Assembly (NCBI GenBank): GCA_009786195.1
Contig: WQTP01000041.1
Coordinates: 1 to 37,904 of the forward strand
Length of the DNA stretch: 37,904 nucleotides
Reading direction: 5' to 3'
Source: Candidatus Saccharimonadota bacterium
GTDB taxonomy: Bacteria; Patescibacteriota; Saccharimonadia; Saccharimonadales; Saccharimonadaceae
A program made the position numbers and the translations under genes. The notes below the pieces were generated by a model. The model ran no database searches. It was given only the letters and a program-made list of their open reading frames with translations, and had not been told where the DNA came from. Positions 18,101 to 24,245 of the stretch are shown here, in pieces. Every line of letters begins with the position of its first letter. Position 1 is the first letter of the stretch.

Positions 18101-19468
18101 ACCGCGAATTATGGAAACGCTAACGCCACCGCTGGCGGTGCTATGAACTCTGGAGATCGAATATCAGCAACACTCAGCGCTGATGGTACCAAAGCTATGT
18201 TTACGGTTAGTCTAAACGGTGGATCAAACAACTTTAACCAGATTGTTCCTGGAACTCTACCTCATACCCCGTACAATATCTATTTGGGTAGTGCGAATAA
18301 TGGTGCCGGTATAGCCGGAGGGATGATCGGCAAAGTTTATAGTTTTAGCATCGACAAAGATAGTGATGCTGATGATCGTAATCTAGTACCAGTTTGCACA
18401 ATGGATGGATTAACGGGTGGTATGTTTGATACTTTGCACAATGTTTTTTACCCATCCAATGGTGCACCGTTTAGTTGTGATAATTCTAGTATCACCCCGC
18501 CCACAGTTCATTTTGACAATACCAAAGTGTCAGCTAGTAACATTGTTGTTGTGGATCTCAACACTATTAAAGTTATTCCGCCAGCGCATGACGAAGGACT
18601 GGTCGATGTTGTTGTAACGGTTAATGATCTTGTACTAACTTTAACAGACGCTTACACTTATCGTATGCCACTAACAATCTACACTGTTTATCCGCCAACT
18701 GGTTCAATCGATGGTGGTGATGTTATCACAATTACTGGTCATAATTTTATTTCATTTGAAGGACCACCTTCGCTAGCTTTACCAATTTCTGTTACATTAG
18801 ACATTGAGGGCGTTTCGGCTGTTTGTGTGATCGCGAACGTAGCAACTGATGTGACAAACGATAGTATAATTTGTACTACCGCCGCTCATGATCCTGGTCT
18901 AGTATCCGTTACGGTGAATAATAGTGTCGAGATTGATACGATGGCGGCTACAATCGATCCTGGCGGCAGCAATATGCCTGTTCTGAATAAACAGGGTCGC
19001 TCTATTGGTGGATTTCTTTATATGGACGATATTTTCCTGCAAATTGATGCTTCCGCTAGTTCAGTAGTTCTCAATATAGCTCCAACTTCGCCGTTTGATC
19101 AAGATTATGTATCTGTTGGGGTCACCACCAATAATCCTAGTGGTTATAGTTTATATATCGAGAGTTCAGGCGCTAATTTGATTTGTGCAACAAACTCTTC
19201 GTTAGTTATTCCGCCAACTATTGGTAATGCCATCGATGCTAAAACGTGGGGTTTTCAAGTTGGTGCATCCACCACTTCAACTGGTTGGGCTTCCACCCCA
19301 ACTACTCCAACATTGATCGCTGCGAATTCAGGTCCTACATTCGCTCCATCAACGTCACCTACAGCTGAGAATACTCAAGTAAATTTCGCTGTTCGAGACG
19401 GTCAGCCCCCACTTACCCCTTGTTCAGTGTATAAGCAAGTTGTTACATATTCTGCAATAACTAATTAG
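12179..19468 (+). CDS. Giant secreted adhesin: Gly-rich, IPT, lectin-like and WxL-like domains
   Basis: 2429 residues from the ATG at 12179, chosen over a GTG at 12050 because promoter and GAGAGGG lie between them. A basic N-terminus precedes the export TM (about 57-78). IPT module 1 (from about 81) is interrupted by a glycine-rich domain (about 108-384; YKLEVWGAQGG, GGKGGYS, GGGGGGASHI, as in the ALK-type Gly_rich family). Two long copies of a repeat superdomain follow (about 464-1055 and 1171-1766, both with STGQTL-Y-(Y/T)(T/W)TSP-WNTL), separated by an IPT module. Then come IPT (1770-1866), IPT with nested LamG-like insert (1869-2160; FNGSQYIDTNVNQLG), IPT (2164-2261) and a WxL-like end (2284-2429; NNPSGYSLYI, TWGFQVG). 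Its stop overlaps that of the convergent anchor gene. Confidence 0.75.
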   Translation: MKLRHVCFGIMKGPGHIRRKYLGVFVVANRGRARWRRRPDIAGWLKRKWRECSARFAAAGPLVVVAVVGIFVFVANAAVGDISLSPPTGPATGGTIVTMTSGAGGSAVWSNQVINFPFGGSAGTTGMEQTFTAPVAGLYKLEVWGAQGGNAPTGGQGGKGGYSTVTVQLNAGQIIYISSGGQGGAANASTGIGGWNGGGGTNNNTGGGGGGASHISLSSGLLSNATVRTNLLVAAGGGGGTQNNGNAGCHGGWGGGTTGGSSQSNVGGAGACTGNGASGGTQTAGGTTLASQGASGSAGQGATSTQQGGSIYAGGGGGGYFGGGAANGTGGGGGGGSGWLRTAALNSVAITNSSTIAGNSTITEPNGTTATGHTGAGYARVTILSAGLFVKPTVQFGSVTIADANVTWCNYNGSTCTNGGAPNTVTFITPARGSLPATNNVWLTFDPSKTGEFTYYTPATSYTHLCLAANGVDWVSQRSIAANTATICRIVLNNAFSGTISLADSYASNINPSLSGSFASADSRFNAGTATFTVDYTDTYNSTGQTLTYTYTSPAWNTLISNWNPDGSNQVNLMRPTLTATAVSNSGVPDIVLAGDNLVLSILAESYKIIPPDRFSELSESMLSITTYGAIYNGTITISEDLSNSDCAGGSSVPCLSGVFNSTTINFGSLGLNGADYTGLRYTPKTTAVSPNYIIIKGSSAGPNITNDSINIHVIPKVMLITGPLEISRGETHEYTVTVYSPDFNILTLDDFLNGTGILAGGVFSDTSATNGYPGGTFSGGKYYDVSSCTIGTLSTSACVRTFTYTAPSNLVNTSSYIRLDINAETGDFAFLNVDVVADALTFACSASNPTCTIAYVGESQIYDVRPNGVFTGSTVLSSPDASSSFGSSSTISWSNSSGASGVSYTPGAPGRYVLSANVTSSPDPNMNGKTFYSNSTDSLNDYIWVIANKTTFFTGDDTIPNGGSGTYTLALNGPFVGTVILSDNDTVNGIPQGGTFDNGGICDFTFSNYSPSTNTSTCTFTYTPTIAAEERTITLAPGFPPEFARPMDIDPIDITVYGFPDIRFINPIEGPSIGDNTVWITGAGLKGVSFITFGGEIDGITNEVMGGSPCTNLHIISDTIVTCNAPAHVAGQVNVFANNIIPPDDIDNTDPNNPIITPRDPVQYTYFEVAEDFVNECYVGGVWTTEPRVAPGTTVNCRVVLDGRWNGPVQLSDDWHDTIDPGLKGTFTSSDSRFNSSTSTFSVTYTDTVDSTGQTLNYTWTSPSWNTLKSYWISDGSNEDDLWWPLINVEIPIDEYESIYLTSSGDDVVFGMLAQEYFMELNGVFPFFCTGCEIAFNLSTYGAPYEGTIALSENLSSSDNSSGTPGVFGAEGVFGNNVIHFSGSDGAVSGFGFVPNTTATGSNFIRICGTSSTPSISDSCFDISPIIDAGIKITPAPNSTSLARGGTGTYTLEITIGPTWGGTIQLSDVFNIGGSGNGVFADVTTGPNPVGTFNPSTNTYTFSSGETYIRTFTYTLRDDSVSGPLFPSYIMQLTAESNSPNNHAYTNVYVDANRIMTKCSLSYPNCTIAYVGVLQDYALQPNGMLVGTGSVSASDAGLLGTATWSAAAPFTMSYTPTAPGRQIITTTITNSVNSGLIGKSFQSTASDSLNDHIWVMANQMTITGPSYLRYGVTGTFTLTMNGPFIGTIDLSDLLGGSPAGGVFSPDDLCTFDLLDYDFATNTTSCNFDYTPDLFEYMTNVVLSPSTNSYIGPMSGTSLSVTIYGRPIIDTVSPDSGPTIGGIGFDISHDPNGIIIVSGTNLATGSALNFDSLFMGNIPVNLSSINIIDDDNISFVPPPNAAGGVDVTVGVGPRIYHHPDYYTYIPELISINPTLGPTTGGQGFGVSYDPNGVVTITGNDITGASRYSDGTNQYYGLGWLDFNGSQYIDTNVNQLGNTTMTLDATRNSGQYVAGVLVAGDYYVITLPTSGFMLPTANYGNANATAGGAMNSGDRISATLSADGTKAMFTVSLNGGSNNFNQIVPGTLPHTPYNIYLGSANNGAGIAGGMIGKVYSFSIDKDSDADDRNLVPVCTMDGLTGGMFDTLHNVFYPSNGAPFSCDNSSITPPTVHFDNTKVSASNIVVVDLNTIKVIPPAHDEGLVDVVVTVNDLVLTLTDAYTYRMPLTIYTVYPPTGSIDGGDVITITGHNFISFEGPPSLALPISVTLDIEGVSAVCVIANVATDVTNDSIICTTAAHDPGLVSVTVNNSVEIDTMAATIDPGGSNMPVLNKQGRSIGGFLYMDDIFLQIDASASSVVLNIAPTSPFDQDYVSVGVTTNNPSGYSLYIESSGANLICATNSSLVIPPTIGNAIDAKTWGFQVGASTTSTGWASTPTTPTLIAANSGPTFAPSTSPTAENTQVNFAVRDGQPPLTPCSVYKQVVTYSAITN
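12500..13330 (+). repeat. Low-complexity GGT-rich tract encoding the glycine-rich domain
   Basis: Long runs of GGT/GGG codons produce stretches of up to six or seven Gly. It is coding sequence, part of the giant adhesin, but its repetitive nature makes slippage or assembly collapse possible. Confidence 0.7.
13570..17475 (+). repeat. Internal tandem duplication of about 1.8-2.1 kb in the giant gene
   Basis: Unit A (about 13570-15340) and unit B (about 15690-17475) encode the same succession of segments. Shared landmarks in order: an SLSGSFAS/GLKGTFTS stretch followed by DSRFN, STGQTL...WNTL, a C-T-I-A-Y-V-G segment, TDSLNDYIWV / SDSLNDHIWV, then L-N-G-P-F-(V/I)-G-T and a final VYG or IYG before an IPT module. 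Similarity is clear in protein and partly eroded in DNA, so the duplication is not recent. Confidence 0.75.
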
Positions 19469-20583
19469 ATAAAAGTTATTTTTATTCTTCCAGTTTTTTT
19501 CTTTGATTCTGTTTTTTTCTGTCCATTTTTTTGATCGTTGCGTTTTTTGAGAATAATTACAGTTACGATGGTTACAAACAATAGTAAAACTCCGGTGCTT
19601 AGTAGTAGGTCAGTGATCGCAAACGTTAACCCGCCGATTCTCAGCACACCAGTATTTGGTGGTTCAACACCTTCTGGCCAATAATGAACAATCCATTCAA
19701 CACTAATAGTTCGCCCATTCAGACCCGTAACTATCAGTTTAATAATGTTACGACCAACATGTAAACCTGGTACACCATTATTTGCGGCGTCAACTAGGTA
19801 TGTCGCGTAACCTGTTCCTGAATCAATTGGTAGGGGTACACCATCATAGATAATACTAACGTTACCGTTGTTATCAGTTACTAATAGTTGTATCCTATTC
19901 GCATTATCAGCGTTCAGTTTAACGTGTAATGGTAAATCACTATCTTTCGCTACTTGGTCTGTCACGCCATTCACATATGGCAGACTGTTACCACTGTTAT
20001 TAGTTAATTTATAGTCAATAATTCTCGGATCTGGTCGATCGGGTAGAACATAATTAATAATAATTTGTCGATGAATGTCTTGCGCTGGACTATGAATCGC
20101 ACTCTTGACATAAATATCCAAAATATTTTGTCCGAGTTGAAGATAACTGGATAATCCACTACTCGGTAATATTTCAAACATCTGACCAATCGCGTCATAA
20201 GCCGCATCACCACTAGAGAATAGTTGATTAAATAATTCGAAACCAAGTGGTGCGGGATAGGCGCTATTAGTCAACGTTACTACTAATTGCGCAGTGCCCT
20301 TGACGGTAGTGTTAATTGTGACGTTCGTGTCATTGATATCAAACTCACCACTACTATTTGGTAGAATCGGTTGACCGCTCTGATCGTTGATAAGTTCATC
20401 AATCAAATCAGTGCAGACGGTATCGCAGGTTACTGTTACACTAACTGTAGTTGTACCTAACACATCCGGATCGCGCATTATCATCACTATTTTGAAAATA
20501 ATCGCTCCCACCACCACCAACCCAGCCGCTATACCGGCTACCCAGAGTTTGATTTTCGCTTGTTTGGTTTTCGATTTCTTCAT
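19465..20583 (-). CDS. Surface protein with P-N-T-G sorting-like tail, locus 2
   Basis: 372 residues. An N-terminal signal/TM (about 13-36) leads to an outer region with CDTVCTDLI (a close Cys pair) and beta-rich segments, then the tail PPNTG (308-312), a TM to about 345 and a Lys-rich end. This is the LPxTG-type tripartite layout with P-N-T-G, matching VPGTG in the locus 1 counterpart. It lies 77 bp after the DUF916-like gene. No strong ribosome binding site is seen; a TTGACA-type box inside the 77-bp gap might give an extra promoter. No sortase is in the window, so the anchoring enzyme is unknown. Confidence 0.6.
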   Translation of the reverse strand: MKKSKTKQAKIKLWVAGIAAGLVVVGAIIFKIVMIMRDPDVLGTTTVSVTVTCDTVCTDLIDELINDQSGQPILPNSSGEFDINDTNVTINTTVKGTAQLVVTLTNSAYPAPLGFELFNQLFSSGDAAYDAIGQMFEILPSSGLSSYLQLGQNILDIYVKSAIHSPAQDIHRQIIINYVLPDRPDPRIIDYKLTNNSGNSLPYVNGVTDQVAKDSDLPLHVKLNADNANRIQLLVTDNNGNVSIIYDGVPLPIDSGTGYATYLVDAANNGVPGLHVGRNIIKLIVTGLNGRTISVEWIVHYWPEGVEPPNTGVLRIGGLTFAITDLLLSTGVLLLFVTIVTVIILKKRNDQKNGQKKTESKKKTGRIKITFI

Positions 20584-20659
20584 CAGGTCGTCTTTACTTA
20601 AAAATATCTATAATCGTTTTATCATCTTGTTGTATGATTTGTCAACTTTCTCTCAGTTC

Positions 20660-21643
20660 TCAGACTTTCTTACTTTTACCACTTTTGTTTTTACGAATCT
20701 TGACATAAATCCACAGTGTTAGTGATAGAATTATCACAATAATTGCTACTATTAGCGCCAATGGTATAACTAAAACTGTTTTAGTCAGCATGATAGTTTC
20801 ATCCAAAATCGTTACTTCAACTGTTACTTTGAAAAGTCCTAGATTTGGAGTTTTATCCCATTTGTCTGTTAAGAGTCGTTCTGTTTCTGCCATAACGAGC
20901 GACTTTTTGGCCTCAGAATAGACTTCCTTTTGACCAAAGAATGTCTGGATCGTCATTTTGTATTTAGCTTCAAAATCCAGAGAACCAGTGTTTTTCACTA
21001 AAATTGATGTTTTAATTGGTGGAACAAACAGTAGTTTGGGAATTTTTATCTCAACAACTTGTCCCTCTGATTTTGCGCCAGGAGCATCAACATCGTTCCT
21101 GATAATGTAACCTATCCGATAAGTGTTGACAATTGTGCTATTACCTTTACCACTTTCTGGCGGCACTGTTTGCACAAAAATCGCTGCGTGCTGACTGCCG
21201 CCATAAGCATCTGCCGGTACGGTAATTTTGTATGTTACATAACATTCTTCTTGAGGACGCATGGTAAAGTAAATCCGACCTTTTTCCTCTTTATTGATTG
21301 TGCAATCTTGCAGCCCCAGAGTCGTCCACTCAGTAATTTTAGTATAGGCTGAAGTCTGGTTAAAGATTCCCGTTTCGTATCTTTCGTCTTCACCGGCAGC
21401 ATATGGACTTACCTCCGCAAACACTTCTGTAGTTTCGATGCCCGGAGAACGTACACGAAATCTACCTTCTGTCACACTACCGGGATCCATAGTTAAACGC
21501 GCATTCAACATTGGTGAAACAGCAATACCAATATTATTGTCCTGTACGATATCTTTATTAATTTTGGCTGAGGCAACTGAACTAATAAATACTGCACCAA
21601 TCACTGACAAGCCAGCTAACAGTACTAATTTTCTGTATTTCAT
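20660..21643 (-). CDS. DUF916-like (WxL-interacting type) membrane protein, locus 2
   Basis: 327 residues: signal peptide (about 1-26, ending SVASA-K), an outer region starting GIAVSPMLNARLTMDPGSVTEG and containing ITVPADAYGGSQHAAIFV (the DUF916-like core), a second beta domain, a C-terminal TM (about 292-315) and a basic tail KIRKNKSGKSKKV. It is the paralogue of the locus 1 protein at 5369 and shares the P-x-G-G-(Q/S)(Q/Y) segment. A very strong GGAGGGG ribosome binding site precedes the ATG. It sits 123 bp downstream of the WxL-like gene with a large hairpin between. It probably holds the WxL-like proteins at the membrane. Confidence 0.65.
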   Translation of the reverse strand: MKYRKLVLLAGLSVIGAVFISSVASAKINKDIVQDNNIGIAVSPMLNARLTMDPGSVTEGRFRVRSPGIETTEVFAEVSPYAAGEDERYETGIFNQTSAYTKITEWTTLGLQDCTINKEEKGRIYFTMRPQEECYVTYKITVPADAYGGSQHAAIFVQTVPPESGKGNSTIVNTYRIGYIIRNDVDAPGAKSEGQVVEIKIPKLLFVPPIKTSILVKNTGSLDFEAKYKMTIQTFFGQKEVYSEAKKSLVMAETERLLTDKWDKTPNLGLFKVTVEVTILDETIMLTKTVLVIPLALIVAIIVIILSLTLWIYVKIRKNKSGKSKKV

Positions 21644-21718
21644 TTCCCCTCCAATTAAGTTAAATCACTCTTATCTTATCGTAACTGGAAAACTTTTAAG
21701 GTTCATCCATTCGCGACC

Positions 21719-21756
21719 CAATTCCGATGGCTTGCTCATGTGAAGCCATCGAATTG
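21719..21756 (-). promoter_or_regulatory. Long intergenic hairpin between WxL-like and DUF916-like genes
   Basis: CAATTC+GATGGCTT pairs with AAGCCATC+GAATTG (14 bp, one bulged G) around a 9-nt loop. No T run follows on either strand, so it is not a classic terminator. It starts 10 nt after the WxL-like stop, where it could stabilise that mRNA or reduce read-through and so set the ratio of secreted to membrane component. Confidence 0.6.
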
Positions 21757-21766
21757 AAACACGATC

Positions 21767-22390
21767 TTAAACACCAGTCAAAGTATAAAGAATAGTTGAC
21801 TCGTAAGTATCCTCAGCTAAAGATCCATCGGTTTTAGCACCAAAGGTTTGTTCTATGTTGTAACCTGATACAGCAACGCCGTTAGCTACAACTTTCGGGG
21901 TCGTTGTCACACTATGAAAAGCTTGTGCACCTGTTGCAACTGAGTTACTTCCCTTAGCGGCAACTTCAGCATATTTCATACCCCAAGTATTAACGGTAAA
22001 ATCACTAGCGTTGCTTGCTGTACCAGCTGTCCAAGATGTGAACCCAATAGCACTACTTACATTACCAACCAAGTTAACCGTCGCACCACTAGTGGTGTCG
22101 ATTTCCTCAGTTAATGTCCATGTGTCGTTGTTACAAACAATACCCAAGTATTCGCCTGAGGCTGACGAAACTGCCTTATTCGGCGTTGTGGTCGTCAGAT
22201 TTAACGATAGCGTATCGGCGCCACCGTTTCCACTACCACTCGTACTACCAATAACACACTCTGTCTCAATAACGACCTCTACATCCGTTGAGGTAGTGTC
22301 TGTCGCCGCATAGGACGCCAACGGCATGACAACCGCCGCGAACATTACTACAGCACCAGCTGCAGCAATTACTCTGACAATCTTCTTCAC
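21767..22390 (-). CDS. Secreted WxL-like surface protein, locus 2
   Basis: 207 residues from a GTG at 22390, chosen because it yields a clean signal peptide (MKKIVRVIAAAGAVVMFAAVVMPLASYA) and has AGAAGGG upstream; an in-frame ATG at 22426 would add a poorly fitting extension. The mature part is Ser/Thr/Gly-rich with a Cys pair (ETECVIG, GIVCNND), NTWGMKY and a C-terminal strand ESTILYTLTGV, the same pattern as the other WxL-like ends in the window. A full promoter lies at 22484-22512 with a TTTCTGTGGAAAA motif 27 bp above it. It is the first gene of the minus strand half of locus 2 and is probably abundant. Confidence 0.6.
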   Translation of the reverse strand: MKKIVRVIAAAGAVVMFAAVVMPLASYAATDTTSTDVEVVIETECVIGSTSGSGNGGADTLSLNLTTTTPNKAVSSASGEYLGIVCNNDTWTLTEEIDTTSGATVNLVGNVSSAIGFTSWTAGTASNASDFTVNTWGMKYAEVAAKGSNSVATGAQAFHSVTTTPKVVANGVAVSGYNIEQTFGAKTDGSLAEDTYESTILYTLTGV

Positions 22391-22483
22391 TGTTGATATT
22401 TCCCTTCTGCGGCTTGTTTTACACACCGCAACTTAGATTTTTCTTTCCTGTCCCATCGCTAGCTACACGGGAAGGTTATCTGT

Positions 22484-22512
22484 ATTGTAACAAAGACATA
22501 AACGCATTGCAA
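22484..22512 (-). promoter_or_regulatory. Promoter of the locus 2 WxL-like gene
   Basis: Minus strand TTGCAA (22512..22507), a 17-bp spacer and TACAAT (22489..22484). The predicted leader of about 85 nt contains a possible GCGG/CCGC stem just before the ribosome binding site. Confidence 0.65.
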
Positions 22513-22539
22513 GCTTTCTTCATACTATTGTTTTGAAAG

Positions 22540-22552
22540 TTTTCCACAGAAA
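22540..22552 (-). promoter_or_regulatory. TTTCTGTGGAAAA motif, third copy
   Basis: An exact 12-base match to the copy at 12069-12080, lying 27 bp upstream of the -35 box; the 12069-12080 copy lies 25 bp upstream of the giant gene -35. Equal orientation and spacing at two surface genes suggest a regulator site. The core TTTTCCACA could also bind DnaA. Confidence 0.45.
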
Positions 22553-22624
22553 CTGCTCGGTTAATCACCTGACGCGTTACTACCAAGCCCGGGTAGTGCA
22601 GACAAGTAATATCAGGAAGCGGGG

Positions 22625-22653
22625 TTGAAAAAAAGAAGAAAACAGAGTAAAAT
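22625..22653 (+). promoter_or_regulatory. tRNA-Lys promoter
   Basis: TTGAAA (22625-22630), a 17-bp spacer and TAAAAT (22648-22653), 18 nt before the tRNA. The 22391-22624 stretch otherwise holds only the WxL-like leader, promoter and upstream motif. Confidence 0.7.
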
Positions 22654-22671
22654 GTCCTGGTCCTATTTTCA

Positions 22672-22748
22672 GGGTCGGTAGCTCAGTTGGTTAGAGCACG
22701 GGCCTCTTAAGCCTGGTGTCGAGGGTTCGAATCCCTCCCGACTCACCA
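22672..22748 (+). tRNA. tRNA-Lys (anticodon CTT), CCA encoded
   Basis: Acceptor GGGTCGG/CCGACTC, D arm GCTCAGTTGGTTAGAGC, anticodon stem CGGGC/GCCTG with loop CTCTTAA (anticodon CTT, codon AAG), T arm GAGGG-TTCGAAT-CCCTC, discriminator A and genomic CCA. Confidence 0.95.
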
Positions 22749-22759
22749 TGAATTTTTCC

Positions 22760-22786
22760 GCCGACCACTCGTGGGCGGATTTTTTG
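22760..22786 (+). terminator. Rho-independent terminator of tRNA-Lys
   Basis: The CCGCC...GGCGG stem with inner CCAC/GTGG pairing is followed by ATTTTTTG, 10 nt after the tRNA 3' end. Confidence 0.75.
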
Positions 22787-22821
22787 TTTATTTTTTACTT
22801 GCTTCATAGTAAAATTGAATC

Positions 22822-23232
22822 ATGCGAAAAAAACGTCGCTTGTTGTTTTTCATCGTGAATTTGATCGCCATTTCAGCGGTAGCTGTTGGTGCTTTTCTGC
22901 CATGGTGGCAGGGACTTAGGCCGTCCAATGTAGCATTGATCGATATTTTACCACTTGATTTCTTGGATAATCTTGGTTTTAGTCTCAACGTCATCGCAGC
23001 GATTTTCGTTGGTGCGATAGTGGTACTACTCGGCGCGTTCTTAGCTCTCAAACCAATCGTGTTGATTGGTGTAATTGTTAATTTGACAACTGTTACTTTA
23101 TGGTTTCTAAAATTCAACATCGGTTGGCGACCTAATGAATTTGGTTATGGGATCTACTGCCTGGCTGTTGGTATTTTACTATCTGTTATTTCCATATTTA
23201 TACCAAAACGAAGAAAGGATCAGAAGAAATGA
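22822..23232 (+). CDS. Four-TM membrane protein, unknown
   Basis: 136 residues: a basic start MRKKRR, about four TM segments (8-28, 50-70, 75-97, 108-128) and a basic tail PKRRKDQKK. The topology (GAFLPWW in the first loop) resembles small uncharacterised membrane proteins; no function can be given. TAAAAT (22810-22815) ends exactly 6 nt before the ATG, so the mRNA is probably leaderless. The stop overlaps the murB start (ATGA), so it is co-translated with murB. Confidence 0.7.
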   Translation: MRKKRRLLFFIVNLIAISAVAVGAFLPWWQGLRPSNVALIDILPLDFLDNLGFSLNVIAAIFVGAIVVLLGAFLALKPIVLIGVIVNLTTVTLWFLKFNIGWRPNEFGYGIYCLAVGILLSVISIFIPKRRKDQKK

Positions 23233-24245
23233 AATACCAAGAAAATGTTTCGTTAGCAACTTTGACCACCATGCAACTTGGCGGTTTTGCTAAATATGTT
23301 GTAGAAATTACAACAGAAAAAGATCTAGTAGCTGCTATAGAATTTGCGCGCGAGCGCGACCTACCGTGGTTCGTGTTGGGTGGTGGTTCAAATGTTATTG
23401 GTCGTGACGATGGATTTGATGGTGTGATTTTTCTAAATAAAATCAAGGGGATTGAGGTTGTGTCGCGTAATAATAATGAATTTCTGATCAAGTGCGGTTC
23501 GGGCGAAATCCTCGACGATTTGGTCGCGTACAGTGTGTCGCGCGGTCTTACCGGCATCGAAGCGATGAGTGCTATACCCGGCACAGTCGGTGGTGCGGTT
23601 TTTCAAAATTCTGGGGCTTATGGTCAAGATTTGTCACAGGTTTTAGTCAACGTGACAGCGTATGATAGCGAAAAACAAACTTTCGTTGTATTCGACTACG
23701 ATCAATTGAATCTGTCTTATCGTCAAAGTATTTTCAATTCTTCCGCTAAGAGTCGCTATTTTATCACGACTATCACGATCAAGTTGCGTCCGGGTCAAAT
23801 CACTGGCGAACTGTACAAATCTTTGCAAATTTACCTTAATGAGCGTGGTATCACTGACCGCGACCCCGCGACGATTCGTCGGGCTGTTACGGACATTCGC
23901 GCTGGTAAATTACCCGATCCAGCCGTCGAGCCCAGCGCGGGATCTTTTTTCCATAACGTTACATTAACAAATGACGAAGCGACCAAATTGCGCGCTGAAT
24001 ACCCCAACGCGCCGATTTTCACTATGAATTCTCAGGAAGTTTTGGCCGCTGGTTGGTTGATCGAACAATGCGGATTAAAAGGAAAAGTTCTCCACGGTAT
24101 GCGCGTCAGCGATAAAGCCGCTCTCATTCTGATCAATGATCATGCGCGAAATTATGCCGACCTGGCCGCAGCCCGCGAGGAAATCCTCGCCACCGTTAAA
24201 ACCAAATTTAACGTTACGCTCGAACAAGAACCAGAGAATTTGTAG
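23229..24245 (+). CDS. murB: UDP-N-acetylenolpyruvoylglucosamine reductase
   Basis: 338 residues, type I MurB. The FAD domain shows LGGGSNVIGRDDGFDGVI (50-67 region) and IPGTVGGAVFQNSGAYG. The substrate domain has YRQSIF, GKLPDP and PSAGSFFHNV, whose Ser is the proton donor of the family, and the C-terminal LEQEP supplies the acidic residue. It reduces enolpyruvyl-UDP-GlcNAc to UDP-MurNAc with NADPH, the second committed peptidoglycan step. It is coupled to the preceding membrane-protein gene by an ATGA overlap and is followed without gap by the 24246 gene. The partner MurA is 5 kb downstream. Confidence 0.95.
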   Translation: MKYQENVSLATLTTMQLGGFAKYVVEITTEKDLVAAIEFARERDLPWFVLGGGSNVIGRDDGFDGVIFLNKIKGIEVVSRNNNEFLIKCGSGEILDDLVAYSVSRGLTGIEAMSAIPGTVGGAVFQNSGAYGQDLSQVLVNVTAYDSEKQTFVVFDYDQLNLSYRQSIFNSSAKSRYFITTITIKLRPGQITGELYKSLQIYLNERGITDRDPATIRRAVTDIRAGKLPDPAVEPSAGSFFHNVTLTNDEATKLRAEYPNAPIFTMNSQEVLAAGWLIEQCGLKGKVLHGMRVSDKAALILINDHARNYADLAAAREEILATVKTKFNVTLEQEPENL

